Shown in pieces: positions 46,265 to 59,595 of a stretch of DNA of 64,000 nucleotides (position 1 is the stretch's first letter; each line of letters begins with the position of its first letter). The stretch is from positions 806,001 to 870,000 of the forward strand of contig RCTD01000007.1 of assembly GCA_014898415.1 (NCBI GenBank), read 5' to 3'. This DNA comes from Stromatinia cepivora. Lineage: Eukaryota; Ascomycota; Leotiomycetes; Helotiales; Sclerotiniaceae. A program made the position numbers and the translations under genes. The notes under the pieces were generated by a model. That model ran no database searches, was not told the DNA's origin, and was given only the letters and a program-made list of their open reading frames with translations.

Positions 46265-47214
46265 ATGTCTACCCCAGCAGCAAAACGTCGTCGAATTGAA
46301 GCTGCAAATACTCTTCAAAAACCCTTCCGTTCACCATTCAAGACACCATTCAAATCGCCCCTCATTAAAGCCCCTCCAAATACTCGAGCTTCTACCGCCG
46401 CCGCAACAGCCTCTACTCCTTTATCTTCCAAGAGTTCAATTTCTTACCCTGTCGTGAGCATTCCATCTCCAAATACAGCGACCTGCATCAAGAAATCTTT
46501 CACGTCACCGGTTTCCGCAGCGGTTCTTAATGCCGATCCAGATATTGCGCCACTACTCAAGGAGCAAAGAGAATTGGAGAAACAGCTGAAGGAAGTCAAG
46601 GAAGAATTGGACATGGCAGAACAGGCTAAAAAGATTGAGAGGGATAGTAAAGCTAAAGATAAGGATGGAAATGGAGAGATTGATGGAGAGTTGATACAAC
46701 TATGTGAGAAGTGGAAAGGAGCGAGTCGATTGGCAGCAGAAGAGTTGTTTGGGAAAGTTAGAGATAGGGTTAATAGGTACGTCACTCTGCTCTTGAGGTT
46801 GCGAAGCATTTGCTAATATGTTGTGATGGAGTAGGATGGGTGGACCAAGAGCTTGGAAGGAAATGCAGAAGAGACAACAGGAGTACCAAAATAACTGGGA
46901 CCAGGACGAAGCAAACAACAATAATAATAACGATTCTGATGACGATGATGAGGGTGGTAAGGATAAAGAGAAGCGAGATGTTTATGCAGAGTATAGCATT
47001 GATCCTGAGACGGAGAATGAGAAAGCACAGAGAGCTCCTGGTCTTGGTGATACTGGAGAGAATCCTGGAGAGGAAGATGTAAGTTTGTTTGTGTTTGACT
47101 TGATCTACTACTGATACAGTACAGGAATTTACAATGGCAATGATGCTGAGAACATTAAACGTGGATTTGGCAATAATTGGGTATGATAGGGAGCAACAAA
47201 GATGGATTGATTGA
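46265..47214 (+). CDS. SFR1: Swi5-dependent recombination factor Sfr1/Mei5
   Basis: Exons 46265-46776, 46835-47078 and 47125-47214 (introns 58 and 46 bp), 281 residues. The N-terminus has the repeated motif KPFRSPFKTPFKSPL known from Sfr1/Mei5 proteins. A coiled coil (LLKEQRELEKQLKEVKEELD) follows, and then KWKGASRLAAEELFGKVRDR joined by splicing to VNRMGGPRAWKEMQK, the conserved Mei5 core. The C-terminal part is acidic with an Asn/Asp run, ending in TMAMMLRTLNVDLAIIGYD. Sfr1 with Swi5 stimulates Rad51/Dmc1 strand exchange in recombination repair. The first intron uses GTACGT; the last exon is only 30 codons and easily missed. Confidence 0.88.
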
Positions 47215-47885
47215 GTGATTGATGGCCATTTCAAATATTCACATGGGTAAATAGTTGCTGCTTGACAGGACGCACTCAAAATGTTGTCAATGGCACCTTG
47301 TAAGGTCAAATTTTCTTATGTAACATTGCCTTGGCGTAGCTAAAGACCACCTCGAATAGGAGGGTAGAATATCCCCCTAACATGAATGGTTACCCATTCT
47401 TAGCTGAACAATGCTACAGGAGAATAAAATGTCAATTCTCAATTTTACGGTTAAAAAGAGACGTGAAACAAGGTGAATGAGATGAGATATTTCCAGAGCG
47501 GAAGCCTCTGTAGTGTCGTGAAAGTATTACACGAAGATGAGAGTGAAACTTCACGAACTATTATACATACAATAGTTGACATACACGTCGTAATCTAATT
47601 GTCTGTAGATGGCTCAATACCCAAACGGCGGAAATAAACAATGTTGACTCGGTGTACTTTGGAAATACATGCAATACGAAAAGAGCGAATTTATTTTTAA
47701 GCTTCATAGATGGATCTCTCTACTTGTGATAGTAATCATCCATTTTCCTCACAACGCCTATAACGTCCATACTCCATCTCTGCCCACCATTTGATATTCC
47801 CCATCCACAATATGTAGCTGATTGGGAATAATGCAATAGGTAGCAAGACAACCCAATTCCTGAATAACCATTTCTGCGAACCCGC
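47215..47885. other. Intergenic between convergent genes
   Basis: 670 bp holding two 3' ends. No gene, repeat or RNA seen. Confidence 0.5.
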
Positions 47886-48789
47886 TTATCTCAATCTTGT
47901 TCTCGCAATGACGCTCTCCGCGGTGGTTGTTGTAGTCATCATGACTTCCTCGCTGCCGTTGACACTTTCGCTTCCATTTCCACTTTCACTTCCCTGCGTA
48001 AAGTTCTCTTCACTCTTCTCATCGACCTTTCTCTCCACCTCTCTAATCCTGTCTTCCATCTCCCTTTCCTTTCTTTCCTTACTAGCTGTTCTCCTGGCTT
48101 CTCTTTCCATCTCACTATTTTTGACAGTTCTCTGCCTTTCCTTTTCCCGTTCCATCTCTCTCTTCTCCTCATCGAGTGCTCTTCTACGGTATCAGATAAG
48201 TAAGTAATCACCATAACCCCATAAAGATAGAGAAAAAGATAAAGAAAGCCAATCTCCAACTAAAAAAAAATATAACTCACCTCGTCTCCTCTCTCCTAAA
48301 ATCCCACTCAACATCCCGTCTCACCTCCTCCCTAATATCCCTCCTCGCCTCCGCAACCAACAATCCCTCCCTCCCATTCCTGCCCATCTCCTCTCTAATC
48401 GCCGCCTTCAACTCAATCCTAACTTCTTGCCTAATCTCCCATTCCAATTTCTTCTTCAATTCACTCTTCAACTCTTTCTTTATATCTCGTGTTACCTCTT
48501 CTTCGATAATTCGCACATCTTCTCCCTCATCATCTCCATCCTTATCTCCATCCCCATCTCGCACCATAAATGTAACACCCACATCTTCACAAATTCTTCC
48601 TAGTTTCCGCGGGCCCAGTTTCAATAACTGTTGAATAACACGTTCTCGTTCCAACTCCTCACCCTTTTTAAAGCCCGATCCATATGAAATTCTATAAAAA
48701 TCAAGGAGCGCAAATGTTGCGGCAACAGCTGCAAAAATAGTGGCTGCGATGCCGATGCCGATACCGATGAGGTTGCCGTGAGATGTCAT
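47886..48789 (-). CDS. Hypothetical N-terminally anchored, charged coiled-coil protein
   Basis: Exons 48789-48281 and 48183-47886 with a 97 bp intron (GTGAGT donor, TAG acceptor); 268 residues. Residues ~5-30 (LIGIGIGIAATIFAAVAATF) form one membrane helix, followed by LDFYRISYGSGFKKGEELER. From residue ~100 on, nearly all residues are Glu, Arg, Lys in long helical repeats (KKELKSELKKKLEWEIRQEV), and the tail is Ser/Thr-rich. The biased composition makes family assignment unsafe. The gene is supported by a clean intron that keeps the same charged pattern in both exons. It is convergent with SFR1. Confidence 0.7.
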
Positions 48790-49236
48790 TATGGAATGAC
48801 TGACTGATGGTTTGATTGAAGACAAATAATCTTAAGCTGGATTTTGGGTGGTTTGGTGGAAGTTTGGAGTTGGAGGATGAAATGTTGTGGAAGGTATTGT
48901 GTGTGTAGGTTGAACTTATGAATTGTTTTGTGATGAGTTAAATTTCTTTTAAGGAGATATGTCTTCTTGTTTGTAAACCGTAGCTGATTAGTACGGTGTG
49001 TCCTGGAATTCACGGGCGTGAATGAGAATATTCACTGCTTTTGGGTGAATTGTGAGTTGCTGCCGGAGCCTCACCTGCTTTTCTCCCCAAATCTCTAGAT
49101 GATAGTAGCACAATTAGCATTCATTTCACAATAGGGAATGGCGATGAGACATTTAAAAATGCAGCTAGGCTGACTGATATATCAGATACTACAATGATCA
49201 TACTGCCAGAAATTTGCTTGTCATTGTTCAGATTAG
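48790..49236. other. Intergenic
   Basis: About 450 bp: promoter of the anchored coiled-coil gene and 3' end of rad1. Nothing else seen. Confidence 0.5.
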
Positions 49237-50316
49237 CTACTGTTGATCATCACCTTCCTCTTCAAATTCATCATCCTCTTCCTCTTGACTATTATCTTCA
49301 TCATCTTCCCCTCGAATGAATGGTACAAATCTGAAATCAACAAAGCTAACACCACCACCATCTACCTCAACCATAAATTGCAAGCTCAAAACACCTTGCT
49401 CATCACCCCTTACGCTAACCTTACTCGCTAATCTCATAGCCTCCCCAGCAGCTTTCACCATATCAAAACGATAACTTTGAGACCACCTTTCTTTGACCGC
49501 GAAAGTTTCCAATAGCTCTCTACCTTTAGAAAAATCGACACTGGCACTGCCCAAATGACCAGTAGCAGATAAGCTGATAAAAGGTTTCGAAGGAAGAGCA
49601 AGAATATCAAGTCGATTCGGAGTTGTGGAATTCAATTCTTGAATGGCATCAAAAAGCCAACGAGCTTGCATAATGATTTTAACTTGCATCGCATTTCGTT
49701 GAAATGGTATTTCTTCCGAATCTTCTGGTTCATATGTGTTGAGGTTACAAGTTGTAGTAACCCCAGCTTCTTCGAGGATAATACTAAAAGGTGATCCTGT
49801 TCCGGTATAAGAAAAACGACATACACCGGTCATTCCCAAAGCTTGGTTGCTGAATGCATTTGGTCGATTAGGACGGATATTACTATTGTAGCCTTCATTT
49901 TCGGGTTTGGAAAATCGTAAAGTTGCATCTGCTGCACCGAAAATCTGTAAAGTTTCGAGTAAGGCGGAAAGCGATATTTGGAAGGCAGGTAAATCATTCG
50001 AAGCATCATCTTCTTGATCGTCTTCGGGGTCTGGTTCGGGAAGAGTGCAGTTGAAAGTGGTAAACAGGGCTTTGTCAAGAAATACGATTCCTAAAAAAAA
50101 GTTACAAGGAGAACTACATGCATTGAACTCAGTGAACTAACCTTGCATTACTCTCGATTCTTCAACTGCGAATCTGATACCTTGGGTACTAATTTGGACA
50201 TGAACTTTAGGTGCGAATCGTATAGTATTGAGTAATTGAAAGAGTTGCCGAGCAGAACTGGATACGGCTTTAAAGATGGGCACTGCTGGCTCGTCATGAG
50301 TAGGTGGTGTCGACAT
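49237..50316 (-). CDS. rad1: DNA damage checkpoint clamp subunit Rad1 (9-1-1 complex)
   Basis: Exons 50316-50142 and 50090-49237 with a 51 bp intron (GTTAGT donor, TTTTAG acceptor), 342 residues. The sequence has the PCNA-like fold pattern of the Rad1/Rec1/Rad17 family: an early ARQLFQLLNTIRFAPKVHVQ and GIRFAVEESRVMQG stretch (residues ~23-59), LDKALFTTFNCTL, LSALLETLQIFG, CRFSYTGTGSPFSIILEEAG in the middle, and LQFMVEVDGGGVSFVDFRFVP near the end. The C-terminal tail is acidic (DDEDNSQEEEDDEFEEEGDD). Rad1 pairs with Rad9 and Hus1 as a clamp loaded at damaged DNA to activate the ATR-type kinase. Start is the only ATG before the conserved N-terminus. Confidence 0.9.
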
Positions 50317-50487
50317 TGTTGAAATAAAAAAGAGATAATGGACGGATGGTTATTGAAGAGAAAGTGGAATATTGAATCTGCGAGATCACTGATATGAGAA
50401 TTGTATTAAACTCCTTTGCTTTTATATCATCCGGCTATTATACAAAAATGTGATAACGTGGTATGTTCGTTTCGATGGAGGGATATC

Positions 50488-50830
50488 TTAAACATAAACT
50501 CCAACGGCGCAAATCATGTAAACCGAGCCAAACCTACTTGATATCAATGTCTGTACAGAAGAGAGGAAAACTCGAATTAACATACGCAATGGCTGCTGAG
50601 GCAGGAAGTCCAAGTAATGGCACAGTAAGAGCTGATCGGTCTAAAGCGAATTGTTAGTATAAGCTTGGTACTATGATATTGAAAAGCATACTGAGCCCAA
50701 ACAATCCAGAAAGAATAACTCCTATACACAATAATGAGAATCCCAAGAAGAATTGACTGTCTTTTCCGACGGTAGGGATGAAGGGATTGCCAACGGCACT
50801 TTCCCAAACTCCGTGTAATGAGGACTCCAT
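50488..50830 (-). CDS. OST5: Oligosaccharyltransferase subunit Ost5 (79 residues, three exons)
   Basis: Exons 50830-50692, 50640-50586 and 50533-50488, introns 51 and 52 bp; total 240 bp, 79 residues. The protein begins MESSLHGVWESAVGNPFIP, has a first membrane helix FFLGFSLLCIGVILSGLFGL, then NRSALTVPLLGLPASAAIAF, and ends SVYMICAVGVYV, the typical Ost5/TMEM258-like two-helix layout. Both splice joins restore conserved residues (GL|NRS and AIA|FGS). Ost5 is a small ER-membrane subunit of the complex that transfers N-glycans to nascent proteins. Because exons are tiny, automatic ORF calling would miss or mis-end it. It is divergent from GCN5 and in tandem with rad1 (171 bp apart). Confidence 0.88.
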
Positions 50831-51322
50831 AAGATGAGCTTGAAGTTGGTTATGGGTAATGTGGAATCGACTGTGGGAAAAAGTCTGAGTGTTACTTGAG
50901 AGATTGGTTGAAGGATTGATTCTGAATTGATTCAATTCACAAGAGCTCCCAGCTTACGACAAATCTGGCTTCACATTTTGGAATGGCTTAGCATCGGAAA
51001 AAGCTCCACCGATACACTAGCATGATACACTAATGCACTTGTGCCACCCACTAAGATGATGACATAATACAGGGAATCTCGATGATCAATTAACTTTAAC
51101 TTCTCCATGTTTCCACCTCCTCTTTCCCCTCATTCTCATTCCCATTCCATTTACATCCTTCTCTCACAACATTAGGAAGCGACAATACACCTCAATTTAC
51201 AAGACCAATTAAAAAAAGGAAAGTAGCAACGATACTACCGAACTTTAATCATCTATATTTATATCCAAGACTCAAAGTAAGTCAATCCTCATTTTTTATA
51301 CGCATTAACGAAAATTGCTAAC
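50831..51322. promoter_or_regulatory. Divergent OST5 / GCN5 promoter
   Basis: 492 bp between the two start codons, with a CT-rich tract (51115-51175) on the GCN5 side, common in fungal core promoters. No named site is claimed. Confidence 0.55.
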
Positions 51323-52803
<1,481 letters not shown>

Positions 52804-53670
52804 TCAATGGATGTGATTGAATTTTAGGCGTTACCCGGATATGGAATTGGGGGAAGAAATGGGATGGAATGGAATTGTACAGGATGGAGTACTATGGTAT
52901 GGAATAGGATTAAATAGGATGGATAGCATGGATAGGAAGGATAGGAGGGATAGGAGGGATAGAATGGAAAGAACGGAATAAAATAAACCTCAGAGACTAT
53001 GTTTTAGAAATGTCCAGTATCGACACGGATATAAAAAGAATTCAGTCTGTACATAAAAAATTAATCAATATTTAACTCGACACAACCTTAAGCTTCCATT
53101 GTACAGGTATACAAGATTTGCATTCGGAGAAATTGATTACATTACTTGAATGCCCTGAACGAAAATAAGATCTTACGAAGTCCATTGCACTCATACAAGA
53201 GGTACCTAGTAAGATTGATTACCCACCTACCTAGGTAACCTGTTACCCCCGAGCCAAGTATCAAAAACAAATGATGAAGTAATTTAATTCCATCCCTTAT
53301 ATCGTAATTGAGTTTTGACTTTTGACTTCTGTCTTTGAAATAATTAATGAAGGAAGTATAGATAGGTAGATGGATGGATAGATAGATGGGTAGATGGATG
53401 GGTAGATATAGGCTATTCTTCTATCAGGATACTAGTTTTATTCTATTTATTTAGATATTTTATTTTATTTTATTTGATAAATGGATAGGGGTAAGTAATT
53501 ATAGTAATAGTAAGACTTGTAATATTCCGTGGTGCAGGTACATGGGCGAGAACACAAAGTCCGTAAAGACGAAGCACATCCATCTTTAATTTGTCGATAT
53601 GCATATTCACCTTCTCAACAACCCATTTCATTCTAGACATCACTCCCACACCACATTTCCATCAAAGACA
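52804..53670. other. Intergenic with GATA/GATG microsatellites
   Basis: Holds the GCN5 3' end. Imperfect GGATAGGAGGGATAG-type repeats lie at about 52900-52980 and (GATG/GATA)n repeats at 53358-53410. No gene seen. Confidence 0.6.
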
Positions 53671-54938
53671 ATGGCTCTGCGTCTTGGGAGCACTCTTCAT
53701 GAGAGCAAATACTCATTTCGTCTGCTTGAAAAACTCGGTGATAAGACTGTCTTCAGCCCCGTATTCAAGGCCCAGGTCTTGCAATTGTCTGGCGTTCAAT
53801 CTCTTCTTCCAAAAAATAGATGGTACGGTACGTCTACAACTCATTTGCACGTAGGAGTCTATACTAATTCTCATACCAGGGCTGTGGTGAAAAGCGCCGA
53901 TCTGGAAAATCAGATTCAGGTGCACTGTCTCGTAAAGGAATATAAGTATTACAAAATACCTTCTATCGAATCGTCGAGGAACTTTCGGAAAATGTGTGAC
54001 GTTATCAATGACCCTATTGGTTGGACGCCTCAAAAACCCTTCTGTCTAGCTTTTGGATGGATGGATACCATTCTGGCGGAGGTTTCTTTCGAGGAACATA
54101 TGAAAAATCCTAGATTAGTCGCAAATATTGTCAAGGTATGCTTGGAAGCATTTGTCGAGCTAGAAAAAGACCATCTTGTTTATACGGGTATGTCATTCAC
54201 CCCAAGAGAGTTCTATCGCCATTCACTAAGCAGAGCAGACTTGAAGCCTGCGAATATTCTCATATCTAGCGTTGACGAGCCGTCCAATTATCAAGTCAAA
54301 ATCGGAGACTTGGGGCTAGGTACGAAACAAACATTGCAGAATTGGGTTAATTATGCTAATTTTCTAGCGGGACCAGAGGGCGGTAATCCACGCTGGGTTC
54401 AGCCCGAAGCTTTTCGTGCTCCTGAGGTCTAGACACGGGTGAGCTGTTCCCATAAAGCCGATGTATGGTCTATTGCTGCGATGGTTAGTTGTCGACCTCT
54501 CATTAATATTCTTCCCCAAACTAAAAAAGGAAGATATTACAACGGTTTGATCCCAACATCCTAGGCAATGCCGACAACATCAACAGGACGCATATTCACC
54601 CCATGGCATGGTGCCTAGCGAAAATTATACTCCTGTTCGACACATCCTGTATATCGATTCCTCCTTCTGACATCGATAAGACCTTACAGGCGTATTTCAA
54701 ACTAGCCCAAAACCTTACGATAACACTAGCAGAGGATTCGGACGAATTACTTTTGCAGATTCCTTCATTTGAGGTGTGGGCTAATCTAGCTATGGACGTC
54801 GGTATCCCGAAGGTAGTACTAGACGTTCTACGGCTTTTGGCTGTTCCTAATCCGGAAAACAGACCTTCGGCTCTGCAAGCTCTTCAATCACCCGAATATA
54901 AGGCGCTCCAGAAAGCTGCCGCCGCGTATGGAAACTAA
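53671..54938 (+). pseudogene. Protein kinase-like gene interrupted by a TAG
   Basis: Proposed start ATG 53671 (MALRLGSTLHESKYSFRLL); exons 53671-54483 and 54534-54938, intron 50 bp. The kinase pattern: a degenerate N-lobe, TRAVVKSADLENQI with the VAIK-type Lys, FGWMDTILAEVSF hinge region, LSRADLKPANILIS (catalytic loop, HRD changed to SRAD but DLKPAN kept), VKIGDLGLG (DFG changed to GDLG) and FRAPEV. Directly after APEV an in-frame TAG (54430-54432) stands where relatives have Trp, and coding then continues: TRVSCSHKADVWSIAAM, splice, ILQRFDPNILGNADNI and a C-lobe end (PENRPSALQALQSPEY). A total of 406 codons. One G-to-A change (TGG to TAG) would explain the stop. It resembles the expanded atypical kinase families of fungi; possibly a pseudokinase even before the lesion. 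Confidence 0.7.
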
Positions 54939-56854
54939 GACGCTCTCTAAGATCTAGGATCCGATGATTCCAAACGGGCACTTGGTTGTACGAGCTGATG
55001 CAATGCAAAGATGGGAAGCCCTAGATGTCATGTTTACAGAAGCTCTGTGTAGCAATACCCAAAGGGATCTACTCTTTTCGTTCAGGCTGTACATATGTGA
55101 GATTTGGACCAATTCCCCAAATGAAACGCCTTGCTATGCATATATATACCAACCATGAATAATACTAGATCATCACCTCCAGTCAAGCATTTGCGGTAAG
55201 ACTTACATAGCCATTAACAATATTGAAACAGGAGGAGATACAGAAATCAACTACAATGTTAACATTACACCTCGTACCTTTTTGCTGCAGATTTTGGGGT
55301 TTTTCCAGACAAGATAGATTCAATCCTTACTGTCGGCTTTTGAGATGGATTTTGCTTCAGTTAATGGATTACAAGCAACAGATTACAAGCAACAGATTAC
55401 AAGCAACAGATTACAAGCAACAGATTACAAGCAACAGATTACAAGCAACAGATTACAAGCAACAGATTACAAGCAACAGATTACAAGCAACAGATTACAA
55501 GCACCAGATCCCGAGATAGATAATTCCGAGGAACCAAATAAAAAAACAAAAACAGACCCATAATTACAATAGGAAAAGCTTTCAACGCAATCACCACAGA
55601 ACTCGACGCGCATCTGCAAAACTATCTGTGACGACAGCAACGCAACGGCACAAATTCAGCATCGTCTTAGAGATAATATGAAATCTTGTTAATGTACTTG
55701 CCTTATTTGCGGTATGGTTTTATGGCTGGCTGGGTACTTTGCTGGGGTTGGTGTTTGTTGCTGTTGTATGTAGCTATTATTATGCGGACATCACCTACCA
55801 TGATATGATATATTTATCTTACTTCTTCAAGTAATCGAACTTCAATGTCAGATATCAGATATCAGATATCAAATAATAATAATTTTATTCCACTACTCAG
55901 ATATTTTCTTGTCTCCTCTTTCTCTCTCTCCTCTCTCCATTCTCCTTTTCCTCTCTCCTTCATATTACCACCACCAGTACCTCATAAATTTCTCCATCTC
56001 CATCTCTCTTCTCCATCTCCTCTCCACCCTCTCAAAATCCCAACTATCTTTCTTTCTCTCTTTCTTTCCATACCATACCATAACATAACCATCCTACCCA
56101 TCCACCCTACCCATCCACCCTACCCATCCACCCTACCCACAACCCAAACCATATCAAACCAACCAAACCAACCAAACCAAGCCCATCCATCCCAAATATC
56201 AATTAAACCCACCGTCCATCCATCCACACCAATAAATAACCCCCTCCCCTTTTACCATCCATCCATGCCATCCATCCATGCCATCCATACCAAAAAAAAG
56301 CCAAGAACGAGATGTATTAAAAAAATGGGTAAGACCTCCCTCCATCCTATCCATGCCTACATATGTACTCCATCAATTACACTTATTTCTCTGATCGCAT
56401 TGCATCACTATTATATCCCATCCCATCGCATCACAACCCTTCCCACCCCCCAACCCAACAATCGATACAAGCATACCACTTCAAAACTTTCGCCAATAAT
56501 TAAAAAAAGTAAGATAGATAAATGTAAGTTTTTGTGTATTGTATGTGATGAATCCTAGGTATTATTTGATCTCATCTAATTCAATGATGATCAGATGATA
56601 AGATAAACTAGGTAAATGAAGTTGAGAGAATCTCAATGATAACAATAAAGCCCCCGAAATCTTCACCCTGCCCTGCCCGCCCCTTCACCAATCATATGGT
56701 GAGAACGCCATCCCCCAAAGTAATCATAAAAATATGATGGTATGTAGGACATCTGAACGCCGATACTTAATGTAATAATTGAAGTAAGAAAAATTGGTTG
56801 GTCCATGCAGAATAAGATGATATAAATGGGTCGAACGAATCGTAGAAGATGATT
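54939..56854. other. Gene-free stretch with minisatellite and CT-rich low complexity
   Basis: Contains the 14 bp minisatellite (separate entry), a CAGATATCAGATATCAGATATC run at 55847-55869, CT-rich DNA at 55910-56080 and CCACCCTACCCAT repeats at 56092-56140. An open stretch 55845-56558 is a by-product of this biased composition, and I do not call it a gene. Confidence 0.6.
55367..55507 (+). repeat. 14 bp minisatellite, about 10 copies
   Basis: The unit GATTACAAGCAACA is repeated about ten times with almost no change; the last unit reads GATTACAAGCACCA. Since 14 is not a multiple of 3, all three frames read the same 14-residue repeat (ATDYKQQITSNRLQ) without stops. Confidence 0.95.
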
Positions 56855-57865
56855 TTACGACGTAGAACCTGGATGTCTTGTGGCATATTCGTATTGATGA
56901 CCTCGATGATGTCCCATATCAATCGATCGTTCTGCCTCTCGTCTTACGATATCGGTTGTAGTGAGAAGACTTTGACTATTAGGCCGCGGTGATACACGGA
57001 GATGTGAGTTGGTGCTTAGAAAGTAGTCGGCAAATCCTAAGGGATTTGGTCGACTGCGTGCTCTATCGGATGTCTCAAATAGGCTATTTGAATTCGATGC
57101 TCCGGAATAATTCGTGAATTGAGCTGAAGGTGGAGCATAGACTTGTGATCCATTGGGAGTTGGTCGAGTACCCATAATATTTGCATCCGGATTCAATTCG
57201 GTATTTGAGATATCAATGTTTCCTCTCTCAACTGCATCCTTTAACCATTGTTCCCACTCTTCATCCATTGGTACAGTTAAGTTTCCTGCTTCTCTTTGAG
57301 CAGCAGCAGCCCTCAGTCTCTCGTTCAATGCCGTTCCCACGCTTGTAATCTCAGTATCACTTTCTCCATCATCTTCCTCAATATCATTCTCCTCCAATTC
57401 ACCATCTTCTTCCAACTCTTCTTCTTCTTTATCTGCTGGCACTGCAGGTCGCACACTTACAGGCCTTAACTCCGGCGATACCCAATCCTCAATTCCATCA
57501 CCAGTTGTATCCCTAATAATAATTCCTTGTTCCTTCTCAAATCTCTCTTTTGCCCAGCGTGTACCTTCCCATTTTGTCAAAGTCGCAATTTCGTGCTTCG
57601 TAAGTTTCAGGTTATCAAAGGCTCGAAATAGCCGTCTGTGCCATGGAAATCTCGAGAGTCGAACACGATGCGGTGGATATGAATAATCTAAGCCGGGGTA
57701 CTTTGCTTCCTGCGAAGTTAGATGACCGTAGAATGCTTGAGTTTCATGGCGAACTTCAGGCACAAGACTTCGCTGTAGAAAGGCTTGAAAACTTTGAGGA
57801 TCGCCTGTTTTTGGTTTTGGAAACATGCACTCATAAACGAGCTGGTCGATAGGGCGGCCTTTCAT
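56855..57865 (-). CDS. Hypothetical protein, 336 residues
   Basis: One frame from ATG 57865 (MKGRPIDQLVYECMFPKPKT) to the stop at 56855. The first ~120 residues look folded (SFQAFLQRSLVPEVRHETQA; LSRFPWHRRLFRAFDNLKLT; KWEGTRWAKERFEKEQGI). Then comes an acidic stretch (EEEELEEDGELEENDIEEDD), a WEQWLKDAVERG helix and a Ser/Pro/Asn-rich tail. I do not recognise the family. Ordinary codon use and a single long frame support a real gene. Its promoter faces the long gene-free region on the right. Confidence 0.8.
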   Translation of the reverse strand: MKGRPIDQLVYECMFPKPKTGDPQSFQAFLQRSLVPEVRHETQAFYGHLTSQEAKYPGLDYSYPPHRVRLSRFPWHRRLFRAFDNLKLTKHEIATLTKWEGTRWAKERFEKEQGIIIRDTTGDGIEDWVSPELRPVSVRPAVPADKEEEELEEDGELEENDIEEDDGESDTEITSVGTALNERLRAAAAQREAGNLTVPMDEEWEQWLKDAVERGNIDISNTELNPDANIMGTRPTPNGSQVYAPPSAQFTNYSGASNSNSLFETSDRARSRPNPLGFADYFLSTNSHLRVSPRPNSQSLLTTTDIVRREAERSIDMGHHRGHQYEYATRHPGSTS

Positions 57866-59550
57866 GATGGCTGAGGAGGCGATTGTACGTTAAAAGTAAG
57901 ACTGAATTTTACGGCGAGGTAGGCCTTAACAATCAGCCGTGGCAGTGTTCAAGCTGATGAAAAGGCGTAATTGTAAAAAGCTTGAAATACCGGGAAAATC
58001 CTTTGAAGGATGATTAGGCACTGAAGGATTGAAGTTCGTCTTTCTCTTTCAAAGCTTGTGTAATTCGACGGTTAAGTAATACTTGGATTTCAACCAGGAA
58101 AACTTATGAGTAATGGTGGAGTTGTGTTAGGTGAGTTCGACCTTCTCCTGATCAAGTGTGAAGATTCCGGACCAATTGTGATTGCCGTGTGGTATCCAAT
58201 GTGTAATGATTCACGAATTTCCCGATATGAATCTGTACTTGGCGTTGTCGAAGATATGATAATTGAACAAAGATTGGATGGATTTCAGACACAAGAATTG
58301 TCGTATCGGAAAGTCTGTCTGGTCTTTTTCAATTGCCCCTAAAGTGGTACAACTTGAGGATATCTAAGGTGGAAGAAGGAAGTACACCTAGGAATGAAGT
58401 TGAGGGATGGGTTTGAGTTTTGAAGAGGAGGGATGGTGTTTCTTTTTAAGTTTTTACACTTTCCAGCTGAATATTGAAGGAATGAGTGAGATTTTCAATA
58501 AATTGAATTATTTTTTGAAGGGGCGATAAAGAGAAGAAGAGTATAAAAAGAAGGTCAAAAGAAGGTCTGGCGGTGGAGTTTGAATCGAAGTGGAAGTAAG
58601 TGGATATGATGAAAGGAGTGGTTTGGTAAGGTAAGTCAAGGTATGTAAGGGAGGGCAGTCGATAATCTCCCAAATGAGCTGTTTTGTTTGGGTGAGTGAT
58701 GTTTTGGTGGTTCGTTCGTAAAATGAATGCTGGTACAGAGTAACTTGTAACCCGTCGGCCAAAAAAGATCGGGTCTTTGGAACTCTGGACTCCAATCTCT
58801 TACTTAATACCAGAGATATACCAAAGATTAGGTACTAGGGAGTAGGGTCAGGCTGGTTTTGAATGTAAAAATTAGATCATAGCGAAAGACGCATCAAACT
58901 CCCGAGTAAGGAAAACCCTAAGATAATAATCTCTTAATGGTTTTGTATAAATGAGAAGTCAAAGGGTAAAGTGTCGGAGGTACGAGGTGAGATGGATGAT
59001 GATTGAGAGCGATTTTGGAGTACCGTGAATTCCTTTTAGATTAAGGATCGATTGCAGCAATTGATGGTGATGGTGATGATGTAGAGTAAAAGGAGGAATA
59101 TAATGTCGTTCTTTAACCCCTTTCCTTTCCTATTCGTTTCCTTGAATTCACTTCTTAAATCAATTCCTTCCTAGCTCTTTTGAAAAAATCATACGAGGGT
59201 TGAAAATTGAGTACTGTGTAATGGCTGAGTCCTATGATTTCAAGATGTTATCTACAAGTACCGGTATATGTATGTGTGCGTACGTATGTGTATGTCACCG
59301 TCGATGTACTTTGTAAATAACTTTGACCCTTGTATGCAGCCCTTTGATTAATTTATCGAATCATTAATCAATAATCCTCGTCGATATGGTTCTATTCTCA
59401 GAACTCAATGTTCCGGGGAATGCTTGAAGTGTAAATGTACTGGGAAGATTTTAACTCCGAACCCCACCTGAGTTACAGCGCAGTGGTAGCAGTTTTGAAA
59501 TGCCGTGGTTTTAGGTTTTAGGTTTGAAGATCAGGAAGATGGATAAAAGG

Positions 59551-59595
59551 GTAGATGTAGGTAGATGTAGGTAGATGTAGGTAGATGTAGGTAGT
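59551..59595 (+). repeat. 10 bp minisatellite GTAGATGTAG, about 4.5 copies
   Basis: GTAGATGTAG is repeated head to tail, followed by a GTATAAATGTATAAGTGTATAA run to about 59630. Confidence 0.85.

Noticed and set aside
46782..47309. 175-codon minus-strand open stretch
   Set aside because: It is the complement of SFR1 exons 2 and 3, whose plus-strand reading is supported by splice sites and family motifs.
55845..56558. 237-codon open stretch, Pro/Ser/His-rich
   Set aside because: It results from CT-rich low complexity and CCATCC repeats; no family pattern. A tiny first exon ending ATGG|GTAAGA at 56325 was considered but no continuing exon could be supported.
58106..58342. 78-codon plus-strand open stretch starting MSNGGVVLGEFDLLLIK
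   Set aside because: Looks somewhat protein-like but has no recognisable relative, no flanking exon and lies in a promoter region; evidence too thin.
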